A DNA stretch of 64,000 nucleotides from Myxococcus xanthus (GCF_006402735.1 NZ_CP017174.1:5870001-5934000); one strand, 5' to 3'. Positions 8,327 to 17,495 are shown, numbered from the stretch's first letter. The notes: generated by a model not told the origin, from the sequence alone. Program-made: numbers and translations.

Positions 8327-9606
8327 CGCGGGTCCGGCCTCCCGTGCGGAAACAACGTCGTCATCGCCTCCGCGTTCCTTTCACTGGCACCCGAAATCCG
8401 GCCCACCGTCTCCAGCGCCTGGGCGCCCAGGCTCGCGAGCCGCTCCGGTGACTCGAGCAGCGACACGAGCGCCTGCTCCAAGGCCGCGGCGTCCTGAACC
8501 TGGAGCCCGCCCTTCCCCGTCAGCAACGCCACGCTGTCCCGGAAGTTGTCCATGTGCGGCCCGTAGAGCACCGGCTTCCCCTGCCCCGCGGGCTCCAGGA
8601 TGTTCTGCCCGCCGCGCATCGTGAACGAGCCGCCGACGAACACCACCGTCGCCAGCCGGTAGGCCCTCGACAGCTCGCCGATGGTGTCCAACACCACGAC
8701 CTGGCCCCGCTCTGGATTGCCCTGCGAGCGCAGCCCCACGCTCAGCCCCGCCTCGCGCGCGAGCGTCACGATTCGCGCCGCCCGGTCCACGTATCTGGGG
8801 GCAATCACCAGCCGCAGGTCCGGCCACCGCTCGCGGAGCCGGGCGTAGACGGCCAGGAGCTGGGCTTCCTCGCCATCGTGCGTGCTGCCGGCAATCCACA
8901 CCCGCTCGCCCGGCGTCAGGCCCAGCGCCGCGCGAAGGTTCTCGTCCTCGGGCACCGGCCCCGCGGCGAGCGCGTCGAACTTCGTGTTTCCCGTCACCTT
9001 CACCCAGTCCGGCCTGGCACCGAGCTGCCGCGCACGGACGGCCTCGTCCTCCTCGCGCATCAGGAGGAGGTCCAAATCCCGCAGTGGGTTGCCGATGAGG
9101 CGGAACAGCGTCTGGTACTTCCCGACGTTCGCGGGCGAGAAGCGCCCGTTCGTCATCACCACCCGCGCCCCACCCCGCTTCGCCGCGCGGATGAGGTTGG
9201 GCCAGATTTCGGTGTACTCCAGCACCAGTACGTCCGGGCGGATGGCCCGGACCGCTCGCCGCGTCGCGCCCCAGAGGTCGTAGGGGACGTAGACGACCCC
9301 GTCGATGTCGTTGGCCAGCCGGCCCTTCGCCATCGCATAGCCGCTGTCCGTCATGGTCGACAGCAACAGTCGGCAGCCCGGGAAGCGAGCCCGCAGCGGG
9401 CCGAACATCGGCGAGAGGGCCAGCAGGTCCCCGGCGCTCGCGCCATGCAGCCAGAGGATGGGCCCGTCCCCGGGAGGCAGGTGGCTGTTCGGGCCATAGA
9501 AGCCCAGGCGCTCCATCAGCCCATGGCGCGTCTTCCGGTGCAGTGCGAGCACCGGGAACAGGACTGCGAAGAGCAGGTAGGTGGCGAGGACGTAGAGGAC
9601 GCGCAT
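8323..9606 (-). CDS. waaA: 3-deoxy-D-manno-octulosonic acid (Kdo) transferase WaaA
   Basis: Transfers Kdo from CMP-Kdo to lipid A precursor at the cytoplasmic face of the inner membrane. The 427-residue protein starts with a membrane anchor (VLYVLATYLLFAVLFPVLAL), then the acceptor-side motif LWLHGASAGDLLALSPM, LVLEYTEIWPNLIRAA, VTGNTKFDAL, and the donor motif FVGGSFTMRGGQNILEPAG. At position 60, where the family normally has Glu (SVGE motif), this protein has Asp (SAGD). The ATG at 9606 was chosen because it begins the hydrophobic anchor; the longer upstream frame is not family-like. Located between the PHP gene and the GT4 genes. Confidence 0.92.
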   Translation of the reverse strand: MRVLYVLATYLLFAVLFPVLALHRKTRHGLMERLGFYGPNSHLPPGDGPILWLHGASAGDLLALSPMFGPLRARFPGCRLLLSTMTDSGYAMAKGRLANDIDGVVYVPYDLWGATRRAVRAIRPDVLVLEYTEIWPNLIRAAKRGGARVVMTNGRFSPANVGKYQTLFRLIGNPLRDLDLLLMREEDEAVRARQLGARPDWVKVTGNTKFDALAAGPVPEDENLRAALGLTPGERVWIAGSTHDGEEAQLLAVYARLRERWPDLRLVIAPRYVDRAARIVTLAREAGLSVGLRSQGNPERGQVVVLDTIGELSRAYRLATVVFVGGSFTMRGGQNILEPAGQGKPVLYGPHMDNFRDSVALLTGKGGLQVQDAAALEQALVSLLESPERLASLGAQALETVGRISGASERNAEAMTTLFPHGRPDPR

Positions 9607-9626
9607 GGCGGCTTTCGCGCCGTCTA

Positions 9627-10796
9627 TCAGATGCCCGGCCCGCGGGGCAGCACGCGCACGGGGCTGGGCACCAACCAGGGTCGCCATTCCGTCCCGAAGA
9701 AGCGCCCGGGCGCCCGCACCCACACTTCCACCTGCGCCACACCCGGCTCGGTCAGCTCGACGGACCGGCCGTCCGCCCCCAGGCGGGCGCTTCCCCACAC
9801 CCGCACCTGCACCGACTCCGCGTCGGGCAGCCCCGGGAGCCGGACGGTCAGCGTGTCGCCCACATGCGCTTCACGCCGCACAGCGTCCAGGCCCTCCAAC
9901 GCGAAGCCCCCAGGCTCCCCCAGGGCGCGGAAGGCACACAGGGACTGACCACCGCCCAGGGCCCGGCTGACCTGCTCCGCCGCTTCCTTCGCGTCCGGGG
10001 ACAACGGGAAGGGCACCTGCTCCGGTGGCAGGTACATGGCCAGGGATTCGAATACGGCCCGGTACGGCGGCAGGCCGTGTGCGTCATGTGCGCAGAACGC
10101 CACGCGCGGCCGCTCACTCGACAACTCCAGGAAGCGGGCCGTGGGCTCCGGCTCCGGCGCGACGAGCACCATCACGCCATGCACCGGGTTGGCCAGCGAG
10201 GCCCCCACCGCGGGCACCAAGCGGCTCACCGGATTGCGCACCGCGTGCCGGAAGAAGGTGTCCGCCGAGTACAGCTCGAAGCCGGGCACCTCCTTCGCAC
10301 TCGCCTCGTCCTTCCAGGGGTTGCGCTTCTGGACGGGGTGGGCCAGCACCGCCGTGCCTCCCGCCGCCGCCACGGCGCGCACCGCGTCGCCCGGCGGCAT
10401 CCACGCGCGCATGCCCTCCAGCGGGCGCGACATGCCGAAGGCCACGAGGTGCCCGTCCGACGTCGAAATCTCCACGCCGGGCACCAACAGCACGCCCTGG
10501 ACGTAGGCCGGCGCTCGGAGCGCGAAGTCGTTGTGGTCGGTGAGCACCACGAAGTCCAGGCCCGCCGCCTTCGCCGCCGCCGCCACCTCTTCCGGCGTGC
10601 CTCGTCCGTCCGAACGCGTGGTGTGGACGTGGAAGGCCCCTCGCGCCCACCGGGGCGCATCGTCCTTCGGGTGCACCACCGGGTAGCGCGCCATGGACGC
10701 CGAGAGCGCGAAGAAGCCCGCGTAGCCCAGGACCAGCAGCACCAGTCCCAGGACGGCCCGAAGTCCCTTCCCTACCACTGCCGTCAGTCGGCTCAC
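9627..10796 (-). CDS. Membrane-anchored PHP-domain phosphoesterase-like protein (CehA/McbA type)
   Basis: A 389-residue protein with one N-terminal membrane segment (AVLGLVLLVLGYAGFFALSA) followed by a PHP metal-binding domain. Visible metal motifs are AFHVHTTRSDG, VLTDHNDFAL, the VEISTSDGHLVAFG strand and a later VLAHPVQ and FCAHDAH. The C-terminal about 100 residues form a separate beta-rich tail. PHP proteins hydrolyse phosphoesters or amides; the substrate here is unknown. Its GTG start overlaps the msbA stop (GTGA, 10793-10796), and waaA follows 20 bp later, so it is embedded in LPS export and assembly genes. It likely acts on the periplasmic side. Confidence 0.8.
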   Translation of the reverse strand: MSRLTAVVGKGLRAVLGLVLLVLGYAGFFALSASMARYPVVHPKDDAPRWARGAFHVHTTRSDGRGTPEEVAAAAKAAGLDFVVLTDHNDFALRAPAYVQGVLLVPGVEISTSDGHLVAFGMSRPLEGMRAWMPPGDAVRAVAAAGGTAVLAHPVQKRNPWKDEASAKEVPGFELYSADTFFRHAVRNPVSRLVPAVGASLANPVHGVMVLVAPEPEPTARFLELSSERPRVAFCAHDAHGLPPYRAVFESLAMYLPPEQVPFPLSPDAKEAAEQVSRALGGGQSLCAFRALGEPGGFALEGLDAVRREAHVGDTLTVRLPGLPDAESVQVRVWGSARLGADGRSVELTEPGVAQVEVWVRAPGRFFGTEWRPWLVPSPVRVLPRGPGI

Positions 10797-12577
10797 GCCG
10801 CGCCTCGCTCCGAGGAGCCCTCCGTCTGCATCCTCCACAGCGCCGCATACCGCCCGCCCCGCTGCAGCAGCTCCGCGTGCGAGCCACTCTCGACGACGCG
10901 GCCCGCCTCCATCACGTTGAGGACGTCCGCGTTCACCACCGTGGACAACCGGTGCGCAATCACCAGGGCCGTGCGGCCCGGAAGGACCGCCGCCAGCGCC
11001 GCCTGCACTTCACGCTCGCTCTCCGGGTCGAGGCTGCTCGTCGCCTCGTCCAGCACCAGCACGGGCGCCTGCGCCAGCACCGCGCGGGCGATGCACAACC
11101 GCTGACGCTGGCCGCCGCTGAGCGTCACGCCCCGCTCGCCGATGCGCGTGTCATAGCCTTCGGGCAGTGCCCGGATGAAGCCGTCCGCGTGCGCCACCTT
11201 CGCCGCCGCCTCCACCTCTTCCCGCGTGGCGTCCGGCCTCGCGTAGCGCAGGTTGTCCAGCACCGTGCCGTGGAACAGCAGCGGCTCCTGCGTCACCAGC
11301 GCGAACTGGGCCCGGACGCTCGTGGCCGTGTACCGGTCCGCGTCCACGCCATCCAGGAAGAGCTGGCCCTTCTGTGGCCGCTCGAAGCGCAGCAGCAGCG
11401 ATGTCACCGTGCTCTTGCCTCCGCCGCTGCCACCCACCAGCGCCGTCACCTGCCCCGCCTTCAGCTCCAGCGTCAGGCCGTCCAGCGCGGGCCGGTCTCC
11501 ATAGGAGAATCGCACGCCCTCGAACTGGATGCCCCGGGACAAAGGCGGCGCGGGCACCGCGTCCGGCGCGTCCTCCACCGGGTGCTTCATGTCGAGCAGC
11601 GCGAAGAGCCGCTCGCCCGCCGCGCCCGCCTGCACCGCGAACTGCGTCACCCGGCCCAGGTCCTTCACCGGCTGGTACACCAGGATGACCGCCGTCAGCA
11701 GCGAGAGCAGCGCCTCCGGCTCCATCAGCCGCGCGCTCGCCGCATACGCCAGCGCGCCCGCCAACGCCGCCGCGGCCAGCACCTCCATCAGCCCCGGCAC
11801 CGCGCCGCGCGCCCACGCCGCGCTCACCACCGCCTTCTCGTGCGCCTGCGCGAAGGCGGAGAAGCGAGCCAGCTCCGCGTCCTGCCCGTTGAAGGCCTGG
11901 ATGGTGCGCAGACCGCCCAGCCCTTCATGGAGCTGCCCCGCCAGGTTGCCGAGCTGCGTCTGGCCTTCCCGCGTGCGCTTGAGCACCTTGCGCGTCAGCT
12001 TCGAGGCCGGCAGCGCCGCCAGCGGAATCACCAGCAACATGAGGCCGCCCAGCATCGGGCTCATCGCCAGCGCCACGCCCGCCAGGATGATGACCTGGAG
12101 GCTGTCGCGCAGGTACGAGCCCACCGTGTACATGGCCGCCGCTTCCACGGCGCTGACGTCCGAGGAGAAGCGGCTGAGCAAGTCGCCCATCCGCTCGCGC
12201 GCGAGCTGGGCGGGCGACAGCGCGGTGAGGCGCTGGAACAGGTCGCGCCGCAGGTCCTTCACCACGCGCTGCGCGAACAGGCCCATGAAATAGAACTGCG
12301 CCAGGTACCCCACGCCCTTCGCCGCGCCGACGATGACCATCACCAGCGGGAAGCCCCACAGGGCCGCCTCGCGAGGCAGGTCCGCCAGCCAGGGCACGCG
12401 CTGCGCACTGGCGAAGCCTTCTTCACCGCCCGACAGCAGGAAGCGCAGCGCCGGGCCCGTGAGATACGCGTACGCGCCCGTCGTCAGTCCCACCGCCGCC
12501 ATGCCGACGAAGGCCAGCAGGAGCACACCGAAATGCGGGCGCGCATAGCGCAACAACCGCCAGAGAACCGTCTGCAT
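10793..12577 (-). CDS. msbA: MsbA-type ABC transporter (lipid A/LPS flippase)
   Basis: A 594-residue half-transporter with six predicted membrane helices in residues 1-320 (for example FGVLLLAFVGMAAVGLTTGA and FPLVMVIVGAAKGVGYLAQF) and a complete C-terminal ATPase: Walker A GGSGGGKSTV, Q-loop, signature LSGGQRQRLCIARA and Walker B VLVLDEATSSLD with H-loop IAHRLS. Gene context (waaA, lpxK, hldE, glycosyltransferases) supports the role of flipping lipid A-core across the inner membrane, although related exporters of other lipids share this architecture. The ATG at 12577 starts 2 bp before the upstream stop codon ends the neighbour; the upstream frame extension reads into that gene. Confidence 0.88.
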   Translation of the reverse strand: MQTVLWRLLRYARPHFGVLLLAFVGMAAVGLTTGAYAYLTGPALRFLLSGGEEGFASAQRVPWLADLPREAALWGFPLVMVIVGAAKGVGYLAQFYFMGLFAQRVVKDLRRDLFQRLTALSPAQLARERMGDLLSRFSSDVSAVEAAAMYTVGSYLRDSLQVIILAGVALAMSPMLGGLMLLVIPLAALPASKLTRKVLKRTREGQTQLGNLAGQLHEGLGGLRTIQAFNGQDAELARFSAFAQAHEKAVVSAAWARGAVPGLMEVLAAAALAGALAYAASARLMEPEALLSLLTAVILVYQPVKDLGRVTQFAVQAGAAGERLFALLDMKHPVEDAPDAVPAPPLSRGIQFEGVRFSYGDRPALDGLTLELKAGQVTALVGGSGGGKSTVTSLLLRFERPQKGQLFLDGVDADRYTATSVRAQFALVTQEPLLFHGTVLDNLRYARPDATREEVEAAAKVAHADGFIRALPEGYDTRIGERGVTLSGGQRQRLCIARAVLAQAPVLVLDEATSSLDPESEREVQAALAAVLPGRTALVIAHRLSTVVNADVLNVMEAGRVVESGSHAELLQRGGRYAALWRMQTEGSSERGAA

Positions 12578-12579
12578 CG

Positions 12580-14472
12580 CTAGCGCCCTACCTTGCGCAA
12601 CGCCGCCTTCGCGAGCTGGGAGTACGGGTTGTACTCCAGCACCCGCTGCAGCTTCTTCCGCGCCAGCGGCGCGTCTCCCAGGTCCATGTCGATGATGGCC
12701 GAGATGATGTGCAACCGCTCCACGTACGGGCCCAGCGACAGCGCCTTCTTCAGCACCTGCTGCGCCTTCTTGGCCCGTACCACCGGCGCCCCCGTGGGCA
12801 TCCGGTACGTGGCCCACGCGAGGAAGGGGTAGTACTCCGGCTCGTCCGGATTGAGCGACACCGCTTCCTCGAAGGCCTTTGCCGCCTGGGGGAAGTCACG
12901 ACGCTTCAAGGCGGACTCGCCCCGGCGCAGCGCGATTTCCGCGTCCACGACCACCGCTGTGTTCCGCCCCACGTCCATCCGGCTGAAGAGGTACTGGAGG
13001 TAGGCCTTGCGCTTCTCCTCCACGCTCAGCACCCGGTACGACGCGGACAGCCGGTCCTGCACCGACTCCAGCAGGTCCTTCAAGTCGGAGATGTCGAACT
13101 CGGCGTAGGTGTCCGGGTGAAAGCGCATCGCCGTCTCGTGGTAGGCGCGCTCCACCGCCTCCGCGTCCGCCGCGATGTCCAGGCCCAGCCCTCCGAAGTA
13201 GCTGCGGGTGATGATGCGCAGCGCTTCCTCACGCAGCGAGGCCGCCGTCTCGGGCGGCAGGGCCTTGCGCTTGCGCGGCGCAATCCGGTCCGGCAGCACC
13301 GCCGCGGACAACACGTCCGTCCCCGTGGCCACGGGCGTGGAGGAGAACGTCACCCCACCCGTCAGCTTCAGGAACCACAGCAGCGAGTACGCCATGCGCA
13401 GCTCGCCGCGCCCGTGCGCCAACAGGTCCTTCAGCGCGATGCGGCCGTTGACCTGCATGGCGATCTTCAGGTCGTCCGTGTCCAGCCCCATGGCGTGCAG
13501 GTCGCGCCCGAACTCCTGTGAGCGCACCGGGTAGTCGCCCATGTGCGCCCGCAGCGAGGCCGCCATCACCTTCATGGTGAAGCAGCGGCGCGCGCCATCC
13601 AGCACCGGCGCCAGCGGCGGAACCTCCACCGACGCGACCTCCGACGTGAAGTCGTCTCCCGCGTAGAAGGCGTAGCGGCCCTCGCGCATCCCCAGCACCC
13701 GCTCCACCCGGTCCCGGTTGTAATCGCGCAGGAGCTGCAACAGTTCCTCGCCCGCTGCTTCCACACCCGCATCCGCGAGCGCCGCGCCGATGCGCAGACC
13801 GGAGTCCAACGCCTCCGTCACCCGCTGCGCCTGTTGCGGGTTGAGCACGTTCCGGGCGAGCAGGTAGCTGGGAAGCGAGTCCGCGTTCGCCGTGGAGTCG
13901 TAGCTCACGGGCCCGCCGCGCAAAAAGTACACGCGCCGGCTCAAGCCCCGGTGCGCCACCACGAGCACGCCATCCCGGCGCAACCGGTAGATGGAGTGGA
14001 ACAGCGCGGGCAGCGGGTGGCCCTTCAGCTCGCCCGAATTGACGGCGGGCCGGGACAACGTGGCTGCCAGCCCGGTGAGTTGCACCGCCTGCGCCGCGCG
14101 CACCAACGACTCCAGCCGGGGCACCAGCTCGCCCGGTTTGAGCGGGTCCGCCACGTAGGCGTTCACCTTGAGGTCCAGCACCGAGCTCACGCCCCGCGCA
14201 CGCCCCAGGTGTCCCTTGTCGATGGCGACGATAGGCACCCTGCCGCCCTGCCCGTGGCCTCGAATGAGGTGCACCACGTGCGCACCTTCCACGCGCGGAA
14301 GGTCCACCGACAGCACCACCACGTCCGGGTTGTCCGCCGCGAAGTGCTCCAACGCCGTCACCGGATCGTTCACCGCGCGAACGGTGTACCCAGCCTGGGA
14401 GAGCAGGCCTTTGAGGTGCTCGAGCGTGGGGGGATGGCTCTCGGCGAGCAGAAGCGTCTTCAAGGGGGCCAC
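12580..14472 (-). CDS. Pseudo-receiver / PATAN (DUF4388) / J-domain-like / TPR protein
   Basis: A 630-residue cytoplasmic mosaic. Residues 1-125 have a receiver fold, but the phospho-acceptor Asp position holds Ser (VVVLSVDLP, S55) and the conserved Lys position holds Asp (AYVADPLKP). Residues about 150-300 are a PATAN/DUF4388-type region (LPALFHSIYRLRRDGVLVV). Residues about 424-490 resemble a DnaJ J-domain with HPD at 452-454 and conserved flanking helices. Residues about 510-625 are TPR repeats (AAKAFEEAVSLNPDEPEYYP). The start is GTG at 14472 with GAAGG upstream. It is the promoter-proximal gene of the LPS operon and divergent from lpxB, which suggests a regulatory or assembly role; no function is established. 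Confidence 0.8.
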   Translation of the reverse strand: MAPLKTLLLAESHPPTLEHLKGLLSQAGYTVRAVNDPVTALEHFAADNPDVVVLSVDLPRVEGAHVVHLIRGHGQGGRVPIVAIDKGHLGRARGVSSVLDLKVNAYVADPLKPGELVPRLESLVRAAQAVQLTGLAATLSRPAVNSGELKGHPLPALFHSIYRLRRDGVLVVAHRGLSRRVYFLRGGPVSYDSTANADSLPSYLLARNVLNPQQAQRVTEALDSGLRIGAALADAGVEAAGEELLQLLRDYNRDRVERVLGMREGRYAFYAGDDFTSEVASVEVPPLAPVLDGARRCFTMKVMAASLRAHMGDYPVRSQEFGRDLHAMGLDTDDLKIAMQVNGRIALKDLLAHGRGELRMAYSLLWFLKLTGGVTFSSTPVATGTDVLSAAVLPDRIAPRKRKALPPETAASLREEALRIITRSYFGGLGLDIAADAEAVERAYHETAMRFHPDTYAEFDISDLKDLLESVQDRLSASYRVLSVEEKRKAYLQYLFSRMDVGRNTAVVVDAEIALRRGESALKRRDFPQAAKAFEEAVSLNPDEPEYYPFLAWATYRMPTGAPVVRAKKAQQVLKKALSLGPYVERLHIISAIIDMDLGDAPLARKKLQRVLEYNPYSQLAKAALRKVGR

Positions 14473-14522
14473 AGTCTACACCTTCACCCGCTCCCGCATC
14501 AGGTACGATGCGTGCCCCTCAC

Positions 14523-15674
14523 ATGACGAATCCACCCCGCATCCTCGTCGTCGCCGGCGAGGCGTCAGGCGATACCCACGCCGCCGAGCTCGTCGCCGCC
14601 CTCCGGGCCCGCCGTCCCGACCTCACCTTCTTTGGCATGGGCGGTGCCCGCCTGGCCGCCCAGGGAGTGGAGCTGCTCTTCGATGCCCGGGAGGTGTCCG
14701 TCATGGGCATCACCGAGGTACTGCCCCGGATTCCCCGCATCCTTCAGATTCTGAAGGGTTTGGCCGAGGCCGCCGCAGAGCGCCGCCCGGACGTCGCCAT
14801 CCTGGTGGACATCCCTGACTTCAACCTGCGCCTGGCCAAGAAGCTCAAGGCGTTGGGGATACCCGTCGCCTACTACGTGTCGCCCATGATCTGGGCCTGG
14901 CGCCGGGGCCGGGTGCGCACCATCAAACGGTTGGTGGACCGGATGCTCTGCATCCTCCCGTTCGAGGAGGACTTCTACCGGGAGGCTGGCGTCAGCGCCC
15001 GCTATGTCGGCAGCCCGGTAGTAGAGCAGGTCCCCTCGCCGGATACGGCCACGGCCTTCCGCGAGCGGCTGGGGTTGGCGAAGGACGCCCCCACGCTCGC
15101 GCTGCTGCCCGGCAGCCGGATGGGCGAAATCCGCCGTCTGCTCCCCGACATGGTGGGGGCGGCGAAACGCCTCTCCGCCGAGCGGCCCGGACTCCAGGTC
15201 GTCGTCCCCGTCGCGCCCACCATCGACCGGGAGGAGATCACGTCCCGCTTCGAAGGAAGTGGTGTGACCCCCATCCTGGTGGAGGGCCGGGCGCCCGAGG
15301 TCGTGGGCGCCAGTGACGCCGCGGTGGTGGCCTCCGGTACCGCCGTCCTGGAAGCCGGACTGATGCAGCGCCCCCTGGTGGTCGTCTACCGCGTGTCCCT
15401 CATCACCTACTGGGTGGGCCGGTTGATGCTGAAGGTGGCCTTCGTGTCCCTCATCAACCTGCTGGCGGGCCGGCGCGTCGTCCCCGAGCTGCTCCAAGGG
15501 GAGATGACACCCGAGCGCATCGCCGAGGAGGTCCGCCGCGTCTGGATACCCGGTGCTCCCCGGGAAGAGATGATCCAGGGGCTGGCGGAGATGCGCGGCC
15601 GGCTGGGTGAGACGGGCGCGGCCACCCGGGCGGCGGAGTCCGTACTGGAGCTGCTGCCCCCGGGCCGCGTTTAG
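14523..15674 (+). CDS. lpxB: Lipid-A-disaccharide synthase LpxB
   Basis: GT19 enzyme that condenses UDP-2,3-diacylglucosamine with lipid X at the inner membrane. The 383-residue protein has the hallmark N-terminus RILVVAGEASGDTHAAEL, DIPDFNLRLAKKLK, YYVSPMIWAWRRGR and the C-terminal SGTAVLEAGLMQRPLVVVYR. The ATG at 14523 fits the family start; an in-frame ATG at 14508 with a weak AGG upstream is also possible. It heads a plus-strand run with the GT2 gene and marC, divergent from the pseudo-receiver gene with about 50 bp between starts. Its substrate comes from LpxI, encoded about 4 kb away. Confidence 0.95.
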   Translation: MTNPPRILVVAGEASGDTHAAELVAALRARRPDLTFFGMGGARLAAQGVELLFDAREVSVMGITEVLPRIPRILQILKGLAEAAAERRPDVAILVDIPDFNLRLAKKLKALGIPVAYYVSPMIWAWRRGRVRTIKRLVDRMLCILPFEEDFYREAGVSARYVGSPVVEQVPSPDTATAFRERLGLAKDAPTLALLPGSRMGEIRRLLPDMVGAAKRLSAERPGLQVVVPVAPTIDREEITSRFEGSGVTPILVEGRAPEVVGASDAAVVASGTAVLEAGLMQRPLVVVYRVSLITYWVGRLMLKVAFVSLINLLAGRRVVPELLQGEMTPERIAEEVRRVWIPGAPREEMIQGLAEMRGRLGETGAATRAAESVLELLPPGRV

Positions 15675-15691
15675 GGTATGTCGGCCGGGTC

Positions 15692-16396
15692 ATGAACCCA
15701 GCCCTGGTCTGCATCCCCACGTACAACGAGCGGGAAAACATCGAGGCCATCGTCCAGGCGGTGTTGGAGGCCGACCCCCGGGTCGACATCCTCATCGTGG
15801 ACGACAATTCGCCCGATGGAACAGGGCAGCTCGCGGACGGGCTCGCCGCGCAGGATTCGCGCGTGCGCGTCCTTCACCGCGAGAAGAAGGAAGGCCTGGG
15901 CCGCGCGTACCTCGCCGCGTTCCGCTGGGCCCTGGCCGAGCAGTACACGTACATCCTGGAGATGGACGCGGACTTCAGCCACGACCCGCGCTACCTGCCC
16001 GGCATCCTGGATGCGGCAGAGGCTGGCGCGGACCTGGTGCTCGGCTCGCGCTACGTCACGGGTGGCGGCACGGTGAACTGGGGCGTGGGGCGGCAAATCA
16101 TCAGCCGCGGCGGCAGCCTCTACGCCCGGTCGATTCTGGGCGTGGGCATCCAGGACCTCACTGGCGGATTCAAGTGCTTCCACCGCAGGGTGCTGGAGGC
16201 CATCGATTTGGACTCTGTGAAGAGCACCGGCTACGCGTTTCAAATCGAGCTGACCTACCGCACGCTGCGCAAGGGCTTCACCGTGCGCGAAGTGCCCATC
16301 GTCTTCGAGGACCGGCGCGTGGGTCACTCGAAGATGAGCAAGAAAATCTTCGCCGAGGCTCTCACCATGGTGTGGAAGCTGCGGCTCACGGTGTAA
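15692..16396 (+). CDS. Polyprenol monophosphomannose synthase-like GT2 glycosyltransferase
   Basis: A 234-residue single-domain GT2 enzyme of the DPM1 type. Clear motifs are CIPTYNERENIEAIVQ, ILIVDDNSPDGTGQLA, the metal-binding DXD in ILEMDADFSHDP, and the DPM signature DLTGGFKCFHRRVLEAI with GYAFQIELTYRTLRKGF. It should move a sugar from a nucleotide donor to a polyprenyl phosphate carrier at the inner membrane; the true sugar is not determined by the family. There is no C-terminal membrane segment. It lies 17 bp after lpxB and 12 bp before marC. Confidence 0.9.
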   Translation: MNPALVCIPTYNERENIEAIVQAVLEADPRVDILIVDDNSPDGTGQLADGLAAQDSRVRVLHREKKEGLGRAYLAAFRWALAEQYTYILEMDADFSHDPRYLPGILDAAEAGADLVLGSRYVTGGGTVNWGVGRQIISRGGSLYARSILGVGIQDLTGGFKCFHRRVLEAIDLDSVKSTGYAFQIELTYRTLRKGFTVREVPIVFEDRRVGHSKMSKKIFAEALTMVWKLRLTV

Positions 16397-16408
16397 GCCC
16401 AGGCTGTC

Positions 16409-17035
16409 ATGCCGGAATACGCGTCGCTGTTCCTCGTCTCGCTGTCGGCCATCTTCTTCGTGGTGGACCCCATTGGCGTCGTCCCGCTGTTCCTGGCGAT
16501 GACGGCCGGGGACACGCAGGAGAAGGTGCGCCGCACCGCCATGCGCGCCTGCCTGGTGGCCTGCGGGATGATGCTGTTCTTCGCCCTCTTCGGCGGCGTC
16601 ATCTTCAAGGTGTTCGGCGTGTCGCTGGGCGCCTTCCGGGTGGCCGGCGGCATCCTGCTGCTCATCACCGCGCTGGACATGCTTCGCGCCCGCCCGTCGG
16701 AGACGCGCACCACGCCGTCCGAGGAACAGGAAGGCGTGGTGAAGGAGGACGTGGCCATCGTCCCCCTCGCCATTCCGCTGCTGGCGGGCCCGGGCGCCAT
16801 CGCCACCTCCATGGTGCTGATGGCCAAGGGCGACACGCTCGTCTCCGCCATTCCCGTGCTGGCCGCCGTCGTGCTGACGTTCGTGGCCAGCTACTTCATC
16901 CTCCGCGCCTCCGGGTTCATCCAGCGCGTGCTGCGCCAGTCCGGCGTGGCCATCGTCGAGCGGGTGATGGGACTCATCCTGGCCGCCATCGCGGTGCAGT
17001 TCATCGCGGACGGCGGCAAGGAGCTGTTCAGGTAG
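16409..17035 (+). CDS. MarC family integral membrane protein
   Basis: A 208-residue inner-membrane protein with about six hydrophobic helices. It starts with the family motif FFVVDPIGVVPLFLAMT and contains PLAIPLLAGPGAIAT, both characteristic of MarC/UPF0056. The C-terminus (RVMGLILAAIAVQFIADG) also matches. The biochemical function of the family is unknown; the historical link to multiple antibiotic resistance is not supported for E. coli MarC. The last 8 bases overlap the 3' end of the convergent lipoprotein gene. Confidence 0.9.
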   Translation: MPEYASLFLVSLSAIFFVVDPIGVVPLFLAMTAGDTQEKVRRTAMRACLVACGMMLFFALFGGVIFKVFGVSLGAFRVAGGILLLITALDMLRARPSETRTTPSEEQEGVVKEDVAIVPLAIPLLAGPGAIATSMVLMAKGDTLVSAIPVLAAVVLTFVASYFILRASGFIQRVLRQSGVAIVERVMGLILAAIAVQFIADGGKELFR

Positions 17036-17495
17036 GTCCGGGGATGGCCACCCACTCCGGGCCCTTGCGCTTCAACAGGCCCTGCGGCTTGCCCTCCAGT
17101 GACAGCTCGTCGTGGCTGGCGCGGCGCGCGTCGTACGCGTATCCGTCCTGGATTTCCTGCAGGTACACCACCACCGCGTCGAGCACGTTCTCCTGCACCA
17201 CCTTGAAGGTGGCGTCGCCGCAACTGGGCGCGTCACCGGAGAAGAAGCGCTCCAGCATCGCCTCCTCCGGACGGCGCACGTACACCACCACCGGCGCGGG
17301 CTCATCGCGACCGGCCGCGACGACTTCGCGGACGACCTGGGACGGCACCGGCTCCTGCAGCAGCCGGTGCACGAGCTCACACTTCTCCGCCTCCACGCCC
17401 TGACGCTCCGCGAGACGCGCCTGGTGCGCGCATCCCGTGCTCCCCAGCACCCCCAGCCCGAGCAACGCCCACGCCTTCTGGTGGAATCGGTCCAT
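17028..17495 (-). CDS. Predicted lipoprotein, unknown function
   Basis: A 155-residue protein with an N-terminal signal and lipobox (LGLGVLGSTGC, Cys at about 19), so probably exported and lipidated. The rest is a soluble domain with no family I recognise; one conserved-looking stretch is VKVVQENVLDAVVVYLQEI-like helix around residues 105-125. The ATG at 17495 is preceded by GAGGAAAGGA, a strong ribosome-binding site that fixes the start; the longer frame upstream is an artefact across the OmpA gene. It follows the OmpA-like gene by 29 bp on the same strand. Confidence 0.75.
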   Translation of the reverse strand: MDRFHQKAWALLGLGVLGSTGCAHQARLAERQGVEAEKCELVHRLLQEPVPSQVVREVVAAGRDEPAPVVVYVRRPEEAMLERFFSGDAPSCGDATFKVVQENVLDAVVVYLQEIQDGYAYDARRASHDELSLEGKPQGLLKRKGPEWVAIPGPT

